This document shows, piece by piece, positions 8,560 to 17,869 of a DNA stretch of 64,000 bases; the first letter of the stretch is position 1; every line of letters begins with the position of its first letter. Under the pieces are notes generated by a model. It searched no databases. It was not told where the DNA came from and was given only the letters and a program-made list of their open reading frames with translations. Source of the DNA: Clostridiaceae bacterium (lineage in GTDB: Bacteria; Bacillota; Clostridia; Oscillospirales; Acutalibacteraceae); the NCBI GenBank assembly GCA_030530095.1, contig JAUMVO010000002.1:1-64000 (forward strand), in the 5' to 3' direction. The translations under genes were made by a program, and so were the position numbers.

Positions 8560-8653
8560 GTTAAAAAATACACAATATATAGTTTTTAACTAAATTTTTG
8601 TTATTTCAGAATAATAATCGGCTTTTCGGTATAGTTTTTAACAGTGTTAAAAA
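8560..8653 (+). repeat. Four copies of an 8-bp motif GTTAAAAA upstream of the GHL10 gene
   Basis: GTTAAAAA occurs at 8560-8567 and 8646-8653, and its complement TTTTTAAC at 8583-8590 and 8635-8642. The last two form a perfect 8-3-8 palindrome directly before the ribosome binding site. The two complement copies belong to a 13-base direct repeat (TATAGTTTTTAAC at 8578-8590 and 8630-8642). The spacing suggests a regulatory region for the downstream secreted protein, but AT-rich sequence makes chance copies possible. Confidence 0.45.
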
Positions 8654-8665
8654 GCAGGTGAATTT

Positions 8666-9868
8666 ATGGGAAAAAGATTTATAATTATATTGTTGATATT
8701 CTTGACTACGCTGTCGTTATGTTCATGTAATTATCAGAAAAAAACAACAGAAAACACAGAAACAAAGACTGCAATTTACGCTGTGTGGCTTAATTATAAC
8801 GAGCTGTCAATTAACAGTGAGAGTGATAAGAGTGAAGTGGCATTCCGTAATAAAGCGGAGGAAATTGTCAGGAATTGCGCCGATAACGGAATTAACCGTA
8901 TTTTTGTTCAGGTCAGACCGTTTTCCGATGCATTCTATAAGTCGGAGATATTTCCGTCAACTGTTTATCTAAGCGGTCGGCAGGGTGAGTATGTTGGCTA
9001 TGATGCTCTTGCTATAATGTGCGAAACTGCAAATCGGTACAATATAGCGATTGATGCATGGATAAATCCTTACAGAGTATCATACGATAAAGATTATAGT
9101 AATCTGTCCGCTGACAATCCTGCGAGAATCTGGATTGAACAGGGTAGGACAGATATTGTAAAAGTTACCGATAACGGAATTTTTTATAATCCGTCATCCT
9201 TTGATGCGCAAAAGCTTGTACTCGACGGTGTCAGGGAATTAATTGAAAACTATCATGTTTCGGGAATACACATCGACGATTACTTTTATCCGACAAATGA
9301 CGAAAAATTTGACTCGTCTGAATATACGGATTATATAAATAAAGGCGGTTATTTGAAACTCGGTGACTGGCGCAGAGAAAACGTAAACAGTCTGATTGAG
9401 CAGATATATAATACCGTACACTCATATAATGATGAACTTGTGTTTTCAGTCAGCCCGAGCGGCGATATTGAAAAGAATTATGAAAAATATTATGCCGATG
9501 TTGGCTTATGGATATCGGAAAAAGGCTACTGCGATATGATGATTCCTCAGTTGTATTACGGCTTTGAAAACGAAAACAAGCCGTTTATCCGAACTCTTGA
9601 TAATTGGCTTTCGCTTAAACGTGACGGTGAAGTCAAACTTGCAGTCGGACTCGCATTTTATAAATACAGCAGTGAAGACCGTTACGCAGGAAGCGGGAAG
9701 GACGAGTGGATGAACAGTAGAGACATCATATCAAGACAGATTAGACATATTTTGACTATTGACAGTATCGACGGATTTTCGTTATACTCTTATTCGTATT
9801 TATTTTCGAAAAATAATGACGAAAATTGTAAAAAAGAGTTACAAAATATCAAAAATATGTTAGAATAA
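8666..9868 (+). CDS. Glycosyl hydrolase-like lipoprotein (GHL10 / DUF187 family)
   Basis: 400-residue secreted lipoprotein. A hydrophobic signal peptide ends in the lipobox LCSC (lipidated Cys near residue 21). The rest matches the GHL10 (DUF187, COG1649) TIM-barrel family: YAVWLNYNELS, INRIFVQVRPFSDA, IDAWINPYRVS, and GIHIDDYFYP with candidate acidic catalytic residues, then MIPQLYYGF. Family members are thought to act on extracellular glycans, perhaps peptidoglycan; the substrate is not proven. GCAGGTGAA precedes the ATG. It is followed 25 bases later by a secreted amidase, which supports a cell-wall role. Confidence 0.85.
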   Translation: MGKRFIIILLIFLTTLSLCSCNYQKKTTENTETKTAIYAVWLNYNELSINSESDKSEVAFRNKAEEIVRNCADNGINRIFVQVRPFSDAFYKSEIFPSTVYLSGRQGEYVGYDALAIMCETANRYNIAIDAWINPYRVSYDKDYSNLSADNPARIWIEQGRTDIVKVTDNGIFYNPSSFDAQKLVLDGVRELIENYHVSGIHIDDYFYPTNDEKFDSSEYTDYINKGGYLKLGDWRRENVNSLIEQIYNTVHSYNDELVFSVSPSGDIEKNYEKYYADVGLWISEKGYCDMMIPQLYYGFENENKPFIRTLDNWLSLKRDGEVKLAVGLAFYKYSSEDRYAGSGKDEWMNSRDIISRQIRHILTIDSIDGFSLYSYSYLFSKNNDENCKKELQNIKNMLE

Positions 9869-9893
9869 AATATCATATTCACGGAGCGTAAAA

Positions 9894-11909
9894 ATGAAGG
9901 CGAATCTCAACAGAATCTTATCTATAATTTTCCTTGTGCTCGCTACTGCCGCTATAAGCTGGCTGGGCATAAGGGATTTATATAATGCACAAAACACAAT
10001 AATCAACGTACCTACCGAAGAACAGGCTGTCAGCGTTGACGAGACCGTTACACAGGTTCAGTGCGCTTCCGAAACGCTTAAGATTGAATATCCCGACGAT
10101 CAGACCGTAACAGTAAGAGCTGACAGCATAACCGTCAAGGGTATTTGTGATAAAGCCCTGCAGCTTACGGTTAACGGACAAACTGTTGCTTTGGGCGAAA
10201 ACGGTGAGTTTTCGGTTGAAGTTAAGCTTAATATCGGTGAAAATAAGCTGAGTATTTCTAACGGACTTGTTACCTATGAATACATAGTGAACTATCAGTT
10301 ACCGCTGATAAAGGAATATTCGCCTTCCAAAGACATAAAGGCTGACGGAAGCTCGGAAATAGAGCTTTCTGCCAACTGCAGGAAGGATTCAACGGTATGG
10401 GCTGTTATAGACGGCGAAAAAATACCGCTGTACGCATATAATACAGAAGCAAATGAGGAGTTTGTCTGCTATTCTGCCAAGTTTAAGCTTCCTGCAGCTT
10501 CTGCTGTCGATAAAAATCTCGGTAAGGTGCAGTTCTTCGCCGAGTACGGAGAGTATAAGGACTCTGTTTCAGGCGGCAGTATTATAGTTAAAGCGTACAA
10601 GCTTAATGATATTGTTATAGAGCAGGGGCAGGGACAGATAGTTAATCCCGAAGTTACTTCGGGCGATATAGTTAACGTACTCTCTGCGAATACCGATCAC
10701 GGCAAGGGAAAGGCTATGATGTACGTCGTTAAAGCTGACTTTGCCGAAAGTGTTCCCGCGTCGACTGATAACGATTTCAATGACCCGAAATACACTCCTC
10801 AGATTAAGGGAACAATTGACTATATAACGGGAGAATATGACTACACCGAAAAGGACAGCGGTGAGGTAAAGCACTACTGGCTTACTTTGTCCGGTGCTAA
10901 AATCGAAAAGAAAAAGACTGAAAGCTTTGAGGGATATATATTGCCTTCAAATACCGTTCAGACATACAAAACATATACTTCAAACGGCTATACTAATGTT
11001 ATCCTGACTATGAACTGGAAGGTACCGTTTTACAGCGAAATGAAGAATCAGAGCTATTACACGGGCTTTGCGGGAAAGAAGTTTAACGTTTCTTCGTTTA
11101 GTGCAAGTTATATTGATTTTACCTTCCATTATACCAATGCCGCACAAGGTAGCTTTGACTTCTCTTCAAGTACGGTTGTAAACGGCGCCGAGTGGGTTAA
11201 CATCGGTGAAAAGGGGACAAGCACGCTTCGTGTTTACTTCTGTAATTCAGGCAGATTTTACGGCTATAAGGCGTACTTTGCAAGCGACAACAGACTTGTC
11301 ATTCAGTTTAAGGAAAAGCCGAATATCCAGAGTCCCGTTGTTGTGCTTGACGCGGGACACGGAGGTAAAGACTGCGGTGCAATCGGTACAAACGGAGTTT
11401 ATGAAAAGGATATAAATTTCCGTATTACCGCCTACGTCAAATCCAATCTTGAAGCCGCAGGTTACAGAGTTTTGGTAACAAGAACAAACGACACCAATAT
11501 ATCAAAGGATGACCGTCAGGCATTGGGCAAGAGCATGGGCGGAGATATCTTCGTTTCAATACATAATAATTCAAATCCAACTTCGCCTTCGCTGTGCGGT
11601 CCCGAGCTTTATTATTACAGGGCGAATTCCCAGCCGCTTGCAAAGAGCATACATTCGGCACTTATTCCGACGTGGCGTGATATTTATGCGGACAAGCCCG
11701 ATATGAGCTCAAGACTGATACCGTCCGACGGCGGAGTCAGATACGGCTCGTACAGGATGATAAGAAATGAGGAATGTCCCTCTGTACTCGTGGAGTGCGG
11801 ATATCTTTCCAATTCCGTTGAGGTGGAAATGCTCTGCAGAGATGATGTACAGCAGAGACTTGCAAAGGCAATTTCAGACGGCATTATCAATTACTTTAAC
11901 GGGTTGTAA
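9894..11909 (+). CDS. Membrane-anchored N-acetylmuramoyl-L-alanine amidase (Amidase_3)
   Basis: 671-residue protein with one N-terminal membrane segment (about residues 5-25). A long beta-rich extracellular region without recognised domains follows, then a C-terminal Amidase_3 domain from about residue 480. Zinc ligands are visible: His in VVLDAGHGGKD (about 488), Glu in VYEKDIN (about 502) and His in FVSIHNNSN (about 557). The catalytic Glu lies in VLVECGYLSN (about 633). It cleaves the MurNAc-L-Ala bond of peptidoglycan. Its neighbours are a GHL10 lipoprotein and an SLH glucosaminidase, making a cell-wall remodelling group. The function of the large middle region is unknown. Confidence 0.9.
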   Translation: MKANLNRILSIIFLVLATAAISWLGIRDLYNAQNTIINVPTEEQAVSVDETVTQVQCASETLKIEYPDDQTVTVRADSITVKGICDKALQLTVNGQTVALGENGEFSVEVKLNIGENKLSISNGLVTYEYIVNYQLPLIKEYSPSKDIKADGSSEIELSANCRKDSTVWAVIDGEKIPLYAYNTEANEEFVCYSAKFKLPAASAVDKNLGKVQFFAEYGEYKDSVSGGSIIVKAYKLNDIVIEQGQGQIVNPEVTSGDIVNVLSANTDHGKGKAMMYVVKADFAESVPASTDNDFNDPKYTPQIKGTIDYITGEYDYTEKDSGEVKHYWLTLSGAKIEKKKTESFEGYILPSNTVQTYKTYTSNGYTNVILTMNWKVPFYSEMKNQSYYTGFAGKKFNVSSFSASYIDFTFHYTNAAQGSFDFSSSTVVNGAEWVNIGEKGTSTLRVYFCNSGRFYGYKAYFASDNRLVIQFKEKPNIQSPVVVLDAGHGGKDCGAIGTNGVYEKDINFRITAYVKSNLEAAGYRVLVTRTNDTNISKDDRQALGKSMGGDIFVSIHNNSNPTSPSLCGPELYYYRANSQPLAKSIHSALIPTWRDIYADKPDMSSRLIPSDGGVRYGSYRMIRNEECPSVLVECGYLSNSVEVEMLCRDDVQQRLAKAISDGIINYFNGL

Positions 11910-11930
11910 TATCGTTGCCATTATAATCCA

Positions 11931-11959
11931 TTGATTTTATATTAAATTTGTGATATTAT
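11931..11959 (+). promoter_or_regulatory. Sigma-A type promoter of the SLH-domain gene
   Basis: -35 TTGATT (11931-11936), a 17-base spacer and -10 TATTAT (11954-11959). It lies between the amidase stop and the next ribosome binding site, so the SLH gene has its own start of transcription. Confidence 0.75.
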
Positions 11960-11992
11960 GCACGTAAGATTTTGACGAAAGGAGTCGGTTGC

Positions 11993-14656
11993 GTGATTAG
12001 AAAAATGCTGAGTATAATTTTGTGTGTAATTATACTCATTTCTGTATTTTCACTGACACTTTCCGCCGCTTCGACTGGTACGGTTAATGGAAGCGACGGT
12101 TATCTTAATATGCGTCAGGGCCCCGGTACGAGTTATCCGCTCGTTGACGGACTTCCCGCAAAGGGCATTCCGAACGGTACGAAGGTTACCATTCTTTCCG
12201 AAAGCGGAAACTGGTATAGGGTTTCCTGCGTAATTGACGGAAAAAACTTAGTCGGCTATGTTTATTCCGCATATATTCTTCTTGATGGCAATTCGAGTGT
12301 CTCTGTTACAGGTGATGTTCCCGACTTATATAAGCAGTATGTTTCCCGCCTTAAGTCTCAACATCCGAACTGGCAGTTCAAATTTTATAACACGGGAATT
12401 GACTGGAAGGATGTCGTTACGGCACAGACAAAAGCGGGAAAGAACGCCATCGCAGGCGCTCCGCTGTCTTTCCGCTCGACCAGTGTGAATTTCTCGATAT
12501 CGGGTGCAAGCTCGGTTGAGGGCTATCTTCTCAGCGACTTTGTTAAGCGAGAAGGCGGGTCTTACATTGTTTCAACCTCAGGAAGCAAGCTGACTATGCG
12601 CAAGGGCGCGGGTACGGCTTACGAAACCGTTGCTTCCGTCCCCAACGGCACCGCGGTAATTGTGTCTGACTGTGTGCAGGGCGAAGGCGGTAAGTTCTGG
12701 TATAAAGCTCGTTATTACACGTCATACGGCAGCTATTCATATAAAAATGTAGAGGGTTCGTCATGGTTCCAGCCTCACGGTCAGGTGGTTCGTTATTATC
12801 TTGATCCAAGGAACTTCCTTAACGATTCCGACGTTTTCCAGTTTGAACAGCTTGCATTTGACAAAAGCGTTCACACCGAGCAGGGCGTTATTGCGATTAT
12901 TCGCAGTACATTTATGAATAATACGCTTATTCAGACTACCGACGGCAGAAGCATTACCTATGCAAAGGCGATTATGGAGGCTGCCGCCGCGTATAACGTA
13001 TCGCCGTATCATCTGGCTTCGAGAATTATTCAGGAGGTCGGAACTAACGGCAGTGTTGCTTCGAGAGGCAACAGTACGACTTATCCCGGAATATACAATT
13101 TCTATAATATAGGCGCCTATACAGGCGTTACCGACGGACTTCGCTGGGCAAGTCAGTCGGGCTCGTACGGCAGACCCTGGGACTCTCAGTACAAGTCAAT
13201 TATGGGCGGCGCTCAGTACATAGCCGAAGGCTTTATAAATAAAGGCCAGTCAACGCTATATTTCCAGAAGTTTGACGTTGTGTCCAACGGTACAAAATTT
13301 TATGACCATCAGTATATGAGCAATATTGTTGCCCCGAGCGCTGAGGGTAAAAACGTTGCAAAAGCATATAAGGAAATGGGAATTGACAACTCAAACTTTG
13401 TATTCCTGATTCCCGTATATAACAATATGCCGAGCTTCGCTTATCCGCTGCCGGCAAGATACGATTATCCGAATATGTTACCAGACAGCGATAACGGTTA
13501 TCTTCAGCAGTTCTCGGATGTCAATATGGGCGACTGGTATTTCGACGCGGTTAAGTTCGTTTATGACGAGGGCTATATGTTTGGCTACGGTAACGGTAAA
13601 TTCGGAGTAATAGATCCGATTAACCGTGAGGATTTTGCAGTTGTGCTTTCCCGTCTTGCGGGTGCTAATATTCCTGCATATAAGGAAGCTGAAAGCACCT
13701 TCCCGGACGTTAAGGGCGGTTCGTATTACTATTATGACGTAATGTGGGCAAATGACAGGGGACTTATCACCGGTTATAATAACGGTAAGTTCGGTGTAGG
13801 CGATAAGATTACCCGTGAACAGGTCTGCACTATTATCTATCGCTACGCACAGTCTATATACAGAGATGTTTCGCTTGATGAAGACTCGGAAACAATTCTG
13901 AGTGAATTTTCAGACGCTGATACGGTAAGTGAATTTGCACGTGAAGCTATGGCATGGTGCATAAGCGTCGGTATTATCAAGGGCAACAAGGACAACAAGT
14001 TAATGCCGCATAATACCGCCAACAGAGCCGAAATGGCTGTTATGGTTCAGCGTATGGTTCAGGATAACGCTCTTTGTTATAAGGGTTATCCCGACGTCCA
14101 GACCGGTTCGTGGTACTACGATGCTGTACAGACTGTTTATCATAAGGGTTATATCAGCGGCTACAAGAACGGAAAATTCGGACCCGATGACAGCGTTCAG
14201 CGTCAGGACTTCATTGTAATAATGTCACGTGTAGCCGGTATTAACACCGACGATTATGCCGATATTGCAAATGCGTTCCCTGACGTTGCAAACGGCTCTT
14301 ACTATTGCAATGCTGTTAAATGGTCTGTAAGCAACTCAATAATGACCGGATATAATAACGGTAATTTCGGTGTCGGTGATAAGCTTACACGTCAGGACGC
14401 ATGTACCGTAATCTGCAGATTTGCGCGTTATCTCGGCATAGATACCGAAATTGAGGACGGCGAAATACAGACTACGCTTGACGTATTTGACGACGCAGAT
14501 TCGATAAGCGCATACGCTCAGGGCTCTATGGCGTGGTGCGTTAAAAACGGAATTATTTCCGGAAAGAACGCTGCGACGCTCGCCCCGCTCGAAAATATAA
14601 GCAGAGCGCAGGTTGCACAGATACTGCTGAATATGATTAACAATAATCTGATTTAA
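11993..14656 (+). CDS. Secreted SH3 / glucosaminidase-like autolysin with six SLH motifs
   Basis: 887-residue exported protein. The GTG at 11993 is chosen because AAAGGAG lies eight bases upstream and the signal peptide then starts cleanly. The order is: signal peptide ending in LSAAS; an SH3-like domain (LNMRQGPGTSYP); a second SH3-like domain (LTMRKGAGTAYE); and a glucosaminidase-type domain (LDPRNFLNDSDVFQFE, then LASRIIQEVG with a candidate catalytic Glu). Six SLH motifs run from about residue 507 to the end, each with a pattern like FSDV-WYFDAV and ITREQ. SLH motifs bind secondary wall polymers non-covalently. The protein is probably a surface-held beta-N-acetylglucosaminidase that cuts peptidoglycan. 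Confidence 0.88.
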   Translation: MIRKMLSIILCVIILISVFSLTLSAASTGTVNGSDGYLNMRQGPGTSYPLVDGLPAKGIPNGTKVTILSESGNWYRVSCVIDGKNLVGYVYSAYILLDGNSSVSVTGDVPDLYKQYVSRLKSQHPNWQFKFYNTGIDWKDVVTAQTKAGKNAIAGAPLSFRSTSVNFSISGASSVEGYLLSDFVKREGGSYIVSTSGSKLTMRKGAGTAYETVASVPNGTAVIVSDCVQGEGGKFWYKARYYTSYGSYSYKNVEGSSWFQPHGQVVRYYLDPRNFLNDSDVFQFEQLAFDKSVHTEQGVIAIIRSTFMNNTLIQTTDGRSITYAKAIMEAAAAYNVSPYHLASRIIQEVGTNGSVASRGNSTTYPGIYNFYNIGAYTGVTDGLRWASQSGSYGRPWDSQYKSIMGGAQYIAEGFINKGQSTLYFQKFDVVSNGTKFYDHQYMSNIVAPSAEGKNVAKAYKEMGIDNSNFVFLIPVYNNMPSFAYPLPARYDYPNMLPDSDNGYLQQFSDVNMGDWYFDAVKFVYDEGYMFGYGNGKFGVIDPINREDFAVVLSRLAGANIPAYKEAESTFPDVKGGSYYYYDVMWANDRGLITGYNNGKFGVGDKITREQVCTIIYRYAQSIYRDVSLDEDSETILSEFSDADTVSEFAREAMAWCISVGIIKGNKDNKLMPHNTANRAEMAVMVQRMVQDNALCYKGYPDVQTGSWYYDAVQTVYHKGYISGYKNGKFGPDDSVQRQDFIVIMSRVAGINTDDYADIANAFPDVANGSYYCNAVKWSVSNSIMTGYNNGNFGVGDKLTRQDACTVICRFARYLGIDTEIEDGEIQTTLDVFDDADSISAYAQGSMAWCVKNGIISGKNAATLAPLENISRAQVAQILLNMINNNLI

Positions 14657-14668
14657 GTCAAAATTTTA

Positions 14669-14692
14669 AGGCATCTTCGTTTGAAGATGCCT
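14669..14692 (+). terminator. Intrinsic terminator after the SLH gene
   Basis: A 10-bp perfect stem (AGGCATCTTC / GAAGATGCCT) with a GTTT loop, followed by A and then seven T residues. It also separates the convergent tcdA gene. Confidence 0.92.
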
Positions 14693-14703
14693 ATTTTTTT
14701 ATT

Positions 14704-15393
14704 TTAATTTAACTCGAGCAGGTCTCTTATAACTTCACCTGCAATTATCAGTCCTGCTGCGGACGGAGTGAATGAATTGCTTGCGGGTGTTCTGCCTTCA
14801 CACTGTGTGAACGGCGTTTCCTTAGAATAAAGTACCTTAAGATGCTTTATTCCTCGTTTCTTTAATTCAAGACGCATAACACGGGCGAGGGGACATACGC
14901 TTGTTTTATTAATATCAGCTATCTCAAATAGTTCGGGGTGAATTTTATTGCCCGTCCCCATCGAAGAAATCAGCCTTGTACCTGACCTGTCACAGCAGAC
15001 GGCAAGCTCGATTTTAGCCTTTACCGTGTCAATGGCATCAACTACGTAGTCGTATTTAGAAAAGTCAAATTCCGCCGAATTTTCGGGCAAAAAGAAGCAG
15101 TTGAATGTATTGACAGTTGCTTCGGGATTAATATCGAGAATACGCTCTTTCATTACGTCAGCCTTCGGTCTGCCGAGAGTGCTGTTAAGAGCGATAAGCT
15201 GACGGTTTATATTACTGATTGCAACCGTGTCGTTGTCTATAATATCAAGTGTTCCGATTCCTGCGCGTGCAAGCGCTTCGCAGACGTATGAGCCAACTCC
15301 GCCTACGCCGAAAACGGCAACGTGTGAGTTTTTCAGTTTTTCTATACCGTCATGAGAAAACATCATTTGTGTTCTGTCGGTAAATTTCTCCAT
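14704..15393 (-). CDS. tcdA: tRNA threonylcarbamoyladenosine dehydratase (TcdA/CsdL, ThiF superfamily)
   Basis: E1-like ThiF-fold ATP-dependent enzyme of 229 residues that cyclises t6A37 of tRNA to ct6A. Visible features are the Rossmann motif VFGVGGVGSYV, DNDTVAISNINRQ (the metal/ATP Asp and the NxNRQ signature) and a C-terminal GRTPASNSFTPSAAG typical of the YgdL branch. The start is taken as ATG at 15393 because GCGGTGAT lies just upstream; a GTG three codons earlier is possible. It is convergent with the SLH gene and transcribed on its own. ThiF relatives in other pathways are the main alternative, but the C-terminal motif favours TcdA. Confidence 0.88.
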   Translation of the reverse strand: MEKFTDRTQMMFSHDGIEKLKNSHVAVFGVGGVGSYVCEALARAGIGTLDIIDNDTVAISNINRQLIALNSTLGRPKADVMKERILDINPEATVNTFNCFFLPENSAEFDFSKYDYVVDAIDTVKAKIELAVCCDRSGTRLISSMGTGNKIHPELFEIADINKTSVCPLARVMRLELKKRGIKHLKVLYSKETPFTQCEGRTPASNSFTPSAAGLIIAGEVIRDLLELN

Positions 15394-15443
15394 AATTATC
15401 ACCGCAAACAGTATTACATAAAAATTCTAAAAAAGCAAGAAAA

Positions 15444-15465
15444 AAGGCTCTGTTTCCAGAGCCTT
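15444..15465 (-). terminator. Intrinsic terminator after rubredoxin
   Basis: A 9-bp perfect stem (AAGGCTCTG / CAGAGCCTT) with a four-base loop, followed on the reverse strand by a T-run. It ends the rubrerythrin-rubredoxin unit. Confidence 0.9.
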
Positions 15466-15472
15466 GAATTAT

Positions 15473-15625
15473 TTATATCTCGGTGAACATATCCTTTGTA
15501 AGTCCGCAAATGGGGCAAACCCAATCGTCGGGAATATCTTCAAAAGCCGTACCGGGAGCAATACCGCTGTCGGGATCGCCGATTTCCGGATCGTAAACAT
15601 AGCCGCAGGGGCATTCATACTTCAT
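15473..15625 (-). CDS. Rubredoxin with a C-X-C first cysteine pair
   Basis: 50-residue iron-binding electron carrier, preceded by AAGGAG seven bases before the ATG. Body motifs [15 protein letters not shown] and [10 protein letters not shown] match rubredoxin throughout, including the second C-X2-C pair near residues 37-40. The first pair reads YECPCGY, so only one residue separates the cysteines where the textbook motif is C-X2-C-G. All four iron ligands are still present. It lies 11 bases after the reverse rubrerythrin gene and probably donates electrons to it for peroxide or oxygen reduction. Confidence 0.93.
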   Translation of the reverse strand: MKYECPCGYVYDPEIGDPDSGIAPGTAFEDIPDDWVCPICGLTKDMFTEI

Positions 15626-15636
15626 AGTAATTCTCC

Positions 15637-16185
15637 TTATTTACCGAAATATCTCTTGAGAAGACCTGCAAATGCCTTGCCGTGTCTTGCCTCGTCTCTT
15701 GCCATCTCGTGAACTGTATCGTGAATAGCGTCAAGACCTAACTCCTTAGCCTTCTTGGCAAGCTCAAACTTACCGAGTGTAGCGCCGTTTTCGGCTTCAA
15801 CTCTCATAGCGAGGTTCTTTTCTGTTGAATCGGTAATAACCTCGCCGAGAAGCTCGGCAAACTTAGCTGCGTGATCAGCCTCTTCGTAGGCTGCCTTTTC
15901 CCAGTAAAGACCGATTTCGGGATAACCCTCTCTGTGGGCAACTCTTGCCATTGCAAGGTACATACCAACCTCGGAGCACTCGCCGTTGAAGTTGGCGCGA
16001 AGGCCCTCGATAATATCTTCGGGAGCTTCCTTGCCGATACCTACAACGTGTTCGGCAGCCCATGAAAGGCCTTCCTCTTTAACCTCGGTGAATCTTGAAC
16101 CGGGAACCTTGCACTGCGGGCAAAATTCGGGCGGAGTATCACCCTCGTGAACATAGCCGCATACGGGACAAATCCATTTTTTCAT
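15637..16185 (-). CDS. Reverse rubrerythrin (N-terminal rubredoxin domain)
   Basis: 182-residue diiron peroxidase with its domains in reverse order. The rubredoxin-type FeS4 site comes first (Cys6, Cys9, Cys22, Cys25 in CPVCGY and CPQC), followed by the four-helix diiron domain. Ferritin-like ligands are seen in [21 protein letters not shown] and DEARHGKA. Such proteins in clostridia reduce hydrogen peroxide and oxygen using NADH through rubredoxin and protect anaerobes from air. GGAGG precedes the ATG. Rubredoxin follows in the same transcript. Regulation by a peroxide sensor is plausible but not shown. Confidence 0.92.
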   Translation of the reverse strand: MKKWICPVCGYVHEGDTPPEFCPQCKVPGSRFTEVKEEGLSWAAEHVVGIGKEAPEDIIEGLRANFNGECSEVGMYLAMARVAHREGYPEIGLYWEKAAYEEADHAAKFAELLGEVITDSTEKNLAMRVEAENGATLGKFELAKKAKELGLDAIHDTVHEMARDEARHGKAFAGLLKRYFGK

Positions 16186-16217
16186 AACGTTTTTCCTCCA
16201 GTATTTTTATTAAACAA

Positions 16218-16276
16218 TTACTTGTAAATCAGTAACTATCCAGACTCTATTTTAACATATATTCCGAATAAATCAA
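16218..16276 (-). promoter_or_regulatory. Rubrerythrin promoter with a downstream inverted repeat
   Basis: Reverse-strand -35 TTGATT (16271-16276), a 16-base spacer and -10 TAAAAT (16249-16254). An inverted repeat with TTACT/AGTAA arms spans 16218-16235, just past the expected transcription start, and could be an operator. It does not match the PerR box I know. Confidence 0.5.
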
Positions 16277-16345
16277 CCATAAAATGAATATCACATACAA
16301 GACTTGAATATATATTACAGATTAATTCACAAGGAGGAAAAAATT

Positions 16346-17866
16346 GTGGAATATAAGTGCAATTACGAGTATATATGTCAGAAGTCAGTCCTTACAGAAG
16401 GCAGTTGCGAACAGCCCGTTTCAAGCGAAATTACGCTTCCTGACTATTTTCCCGATATAGTAAGGGTTGTAAGAAGCCGTATGAGAGTAAATATAAGCTC
16501 ACAAAGCGTTTTATCGGGTAAACTGACCGTAGAGGGAAGCGCGGTTTTGTCTGTACTTTATTTATGCGGGGAGGGTATGCTTCACTGCTTTGAGCAGAGG
16601 CTGCCGTTTTCAAAAACAGTTGACGTCAAGGATGACGGGGGATGTATCTATGTAACACAGGCTAAAACAGAATTCGTTAACTGCAGGGTTGTCAGCCAGA
16701 GAAAACTTGATATTCACGCGAGTATAAGCATTTATTACAAAGGAATAATCATACGAAAGGAAACCGTTTTCAGCGGGTGTGAAGACGTTGAGCTTGAAAA
16801 GGATTCTGCACTTATTAACACGTCGAGTTTAACAGATTTCAAGTCCAAATATTTCAACATTACGGAAACGGTTGAAACCGGCTCCACTCAACCGTCTGTT
16901 TCGCAGATTGCTTCAAGCTGCGTAAATGCAAGGCTACTCTCAACAAAGCTTATTTCGGATAAAATCCTGATAAAAGGCGAGTTGAATGTGATTATTGTTT
17001 ATATAAGTGAGAACGATGGCAGCGTAGAACACGTTTCGAGTACTGTTCCGTTCAGTCAGATTATCGAAGCAAGCTCAAATGAGCAAAGTACGGCTTTCGT
17101 CGGACTGTCGGTCAGCGGCTATGATATTTTTGCAAAAACAGACTCGAGTTCACAGCTCAGACTGTTTGAACTTTCGGCAAACGTCAGAGCCGATATCAGT
17201 ATTTATGACAACCGTGAAATATCTGTTGTTAACGACCTGTATTCAACCGAGTACAACGTTGTGCCGACTGCTGCAAACGTTGAATTGCGTGATTATATTC
17301 AGTCGCAGACGGACTCGTATCTTTTAAGAGAAAGAATAGAAATCAATAACCAAAGAATCACTGCAGTTTACGACGCTTCTGCTGCTGTTTCGGAGATTAA
17401 TTACAAATACGAAAACGGAAGAATTATATATTACGGAACTGTATCTGTTAATTTGCTGAATGATAATGAGAATGAGGGTATTACAGCGCTTGATAAAAGC
17501 GTTGAATTCGAGTTTGAAAAGGATGTTGACACAGGCTCAAAAAGCGTATTTGCCGAGCTTTACGGCACTGTTTCTGGCGTTTCATTCAACATTGTCGGCG
17601 ACAATTCTGTTGAGGTGAGAGCTGAGATTGAAATTGCTTCAGTTCTGTTCTCTGAAAACGCTGAAAAACTGATTAGCAATATCGCTGTAAATGAAGATAA
17701 AAAGGATAATAAGAAACACGGAGTTACGGTGTACTTTGCCGACAAGGGAGAGCGTGTATGGGATATTGCCAAACGTTTCAATACAACAGTAAATTCGCTT
17801 TGCGAGGAAAACTCGTTAAGTACGCAAAATCTTGAAGCTGACAAAAAACTGATAATAATAAGTTGA
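16346..17866 (+). CDS. SipL-like spore coat morphogenetic protein (DUF3794/SPOCS + LysM)
   Basis: 506-residue protein. The GTG at 16346 is chosen because AAGGAGG is eight bases upstream. The body looks like repeated DUF3794 (SPOCS) units: an early ITLPDYFPDIVRVVRS, a typical SPOCS opening, with similar beta-rich units after it. The C-terminus is a LysM domain (YFADKGERVWDIAKRFN and a closing KKLIIIS). This layout matches SipL of Clostridioides difficile, which binds SpoIVA through LysM to attach the coat in the mother cell. The assignment to SipL rather than another DUF3794 protein is likely but not certain. Confidence 0.82.
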   Translation: MEYKCNYEYICQKSVLTEGSCEQPVSSEITLPDYFPDIVRVVRSRMRVNISSQSVLSGKLTVEGSAVLSVLYLCGEGMLHCFEQRLPFSKTVDVKDDGGCIYVTQAKTEFVNCRVVSQRKLDIHASISIYYKGIIIRKETVFSGCEDVELEKDSALINTSSLTDFKSKYFNITETVETGSTQPSVSQIASSCVNARLLSTKLISDKILIKGELNVIIVYISENDGSVEHVSSTVPFSQIIEASSNEQSTAFVGLSVSGYDIFAKTDSSSQLRLFELSANVRADISIYDNREISVVNDLYSTEYNVVPTAANVELRDYIQSQTDSYLLRERIEINNQRITAVYDASAAVSEINYKYENGRIIYYGTVSVNLLNDNENEGITALDKSVEFEFEKDVDTGSKSVFAELYGTVSGVSFNIVGDNSVEVRAEIEIASVLFSENAEKLISNIAVNEDKKDNKKHGVTVYFADKGERVWDIAKRFNTTVNSLCEENSLSTQNLEADKKLIIIS

Positions 17867-17869
17867 TTG

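Noticed and set aside
16280-16295. Sigma-E type -10 box (CATACAAG) before the SipL-like gene
   Set aside because: No matching -35 element at the right distance was found, so it is not listed as a promoter.
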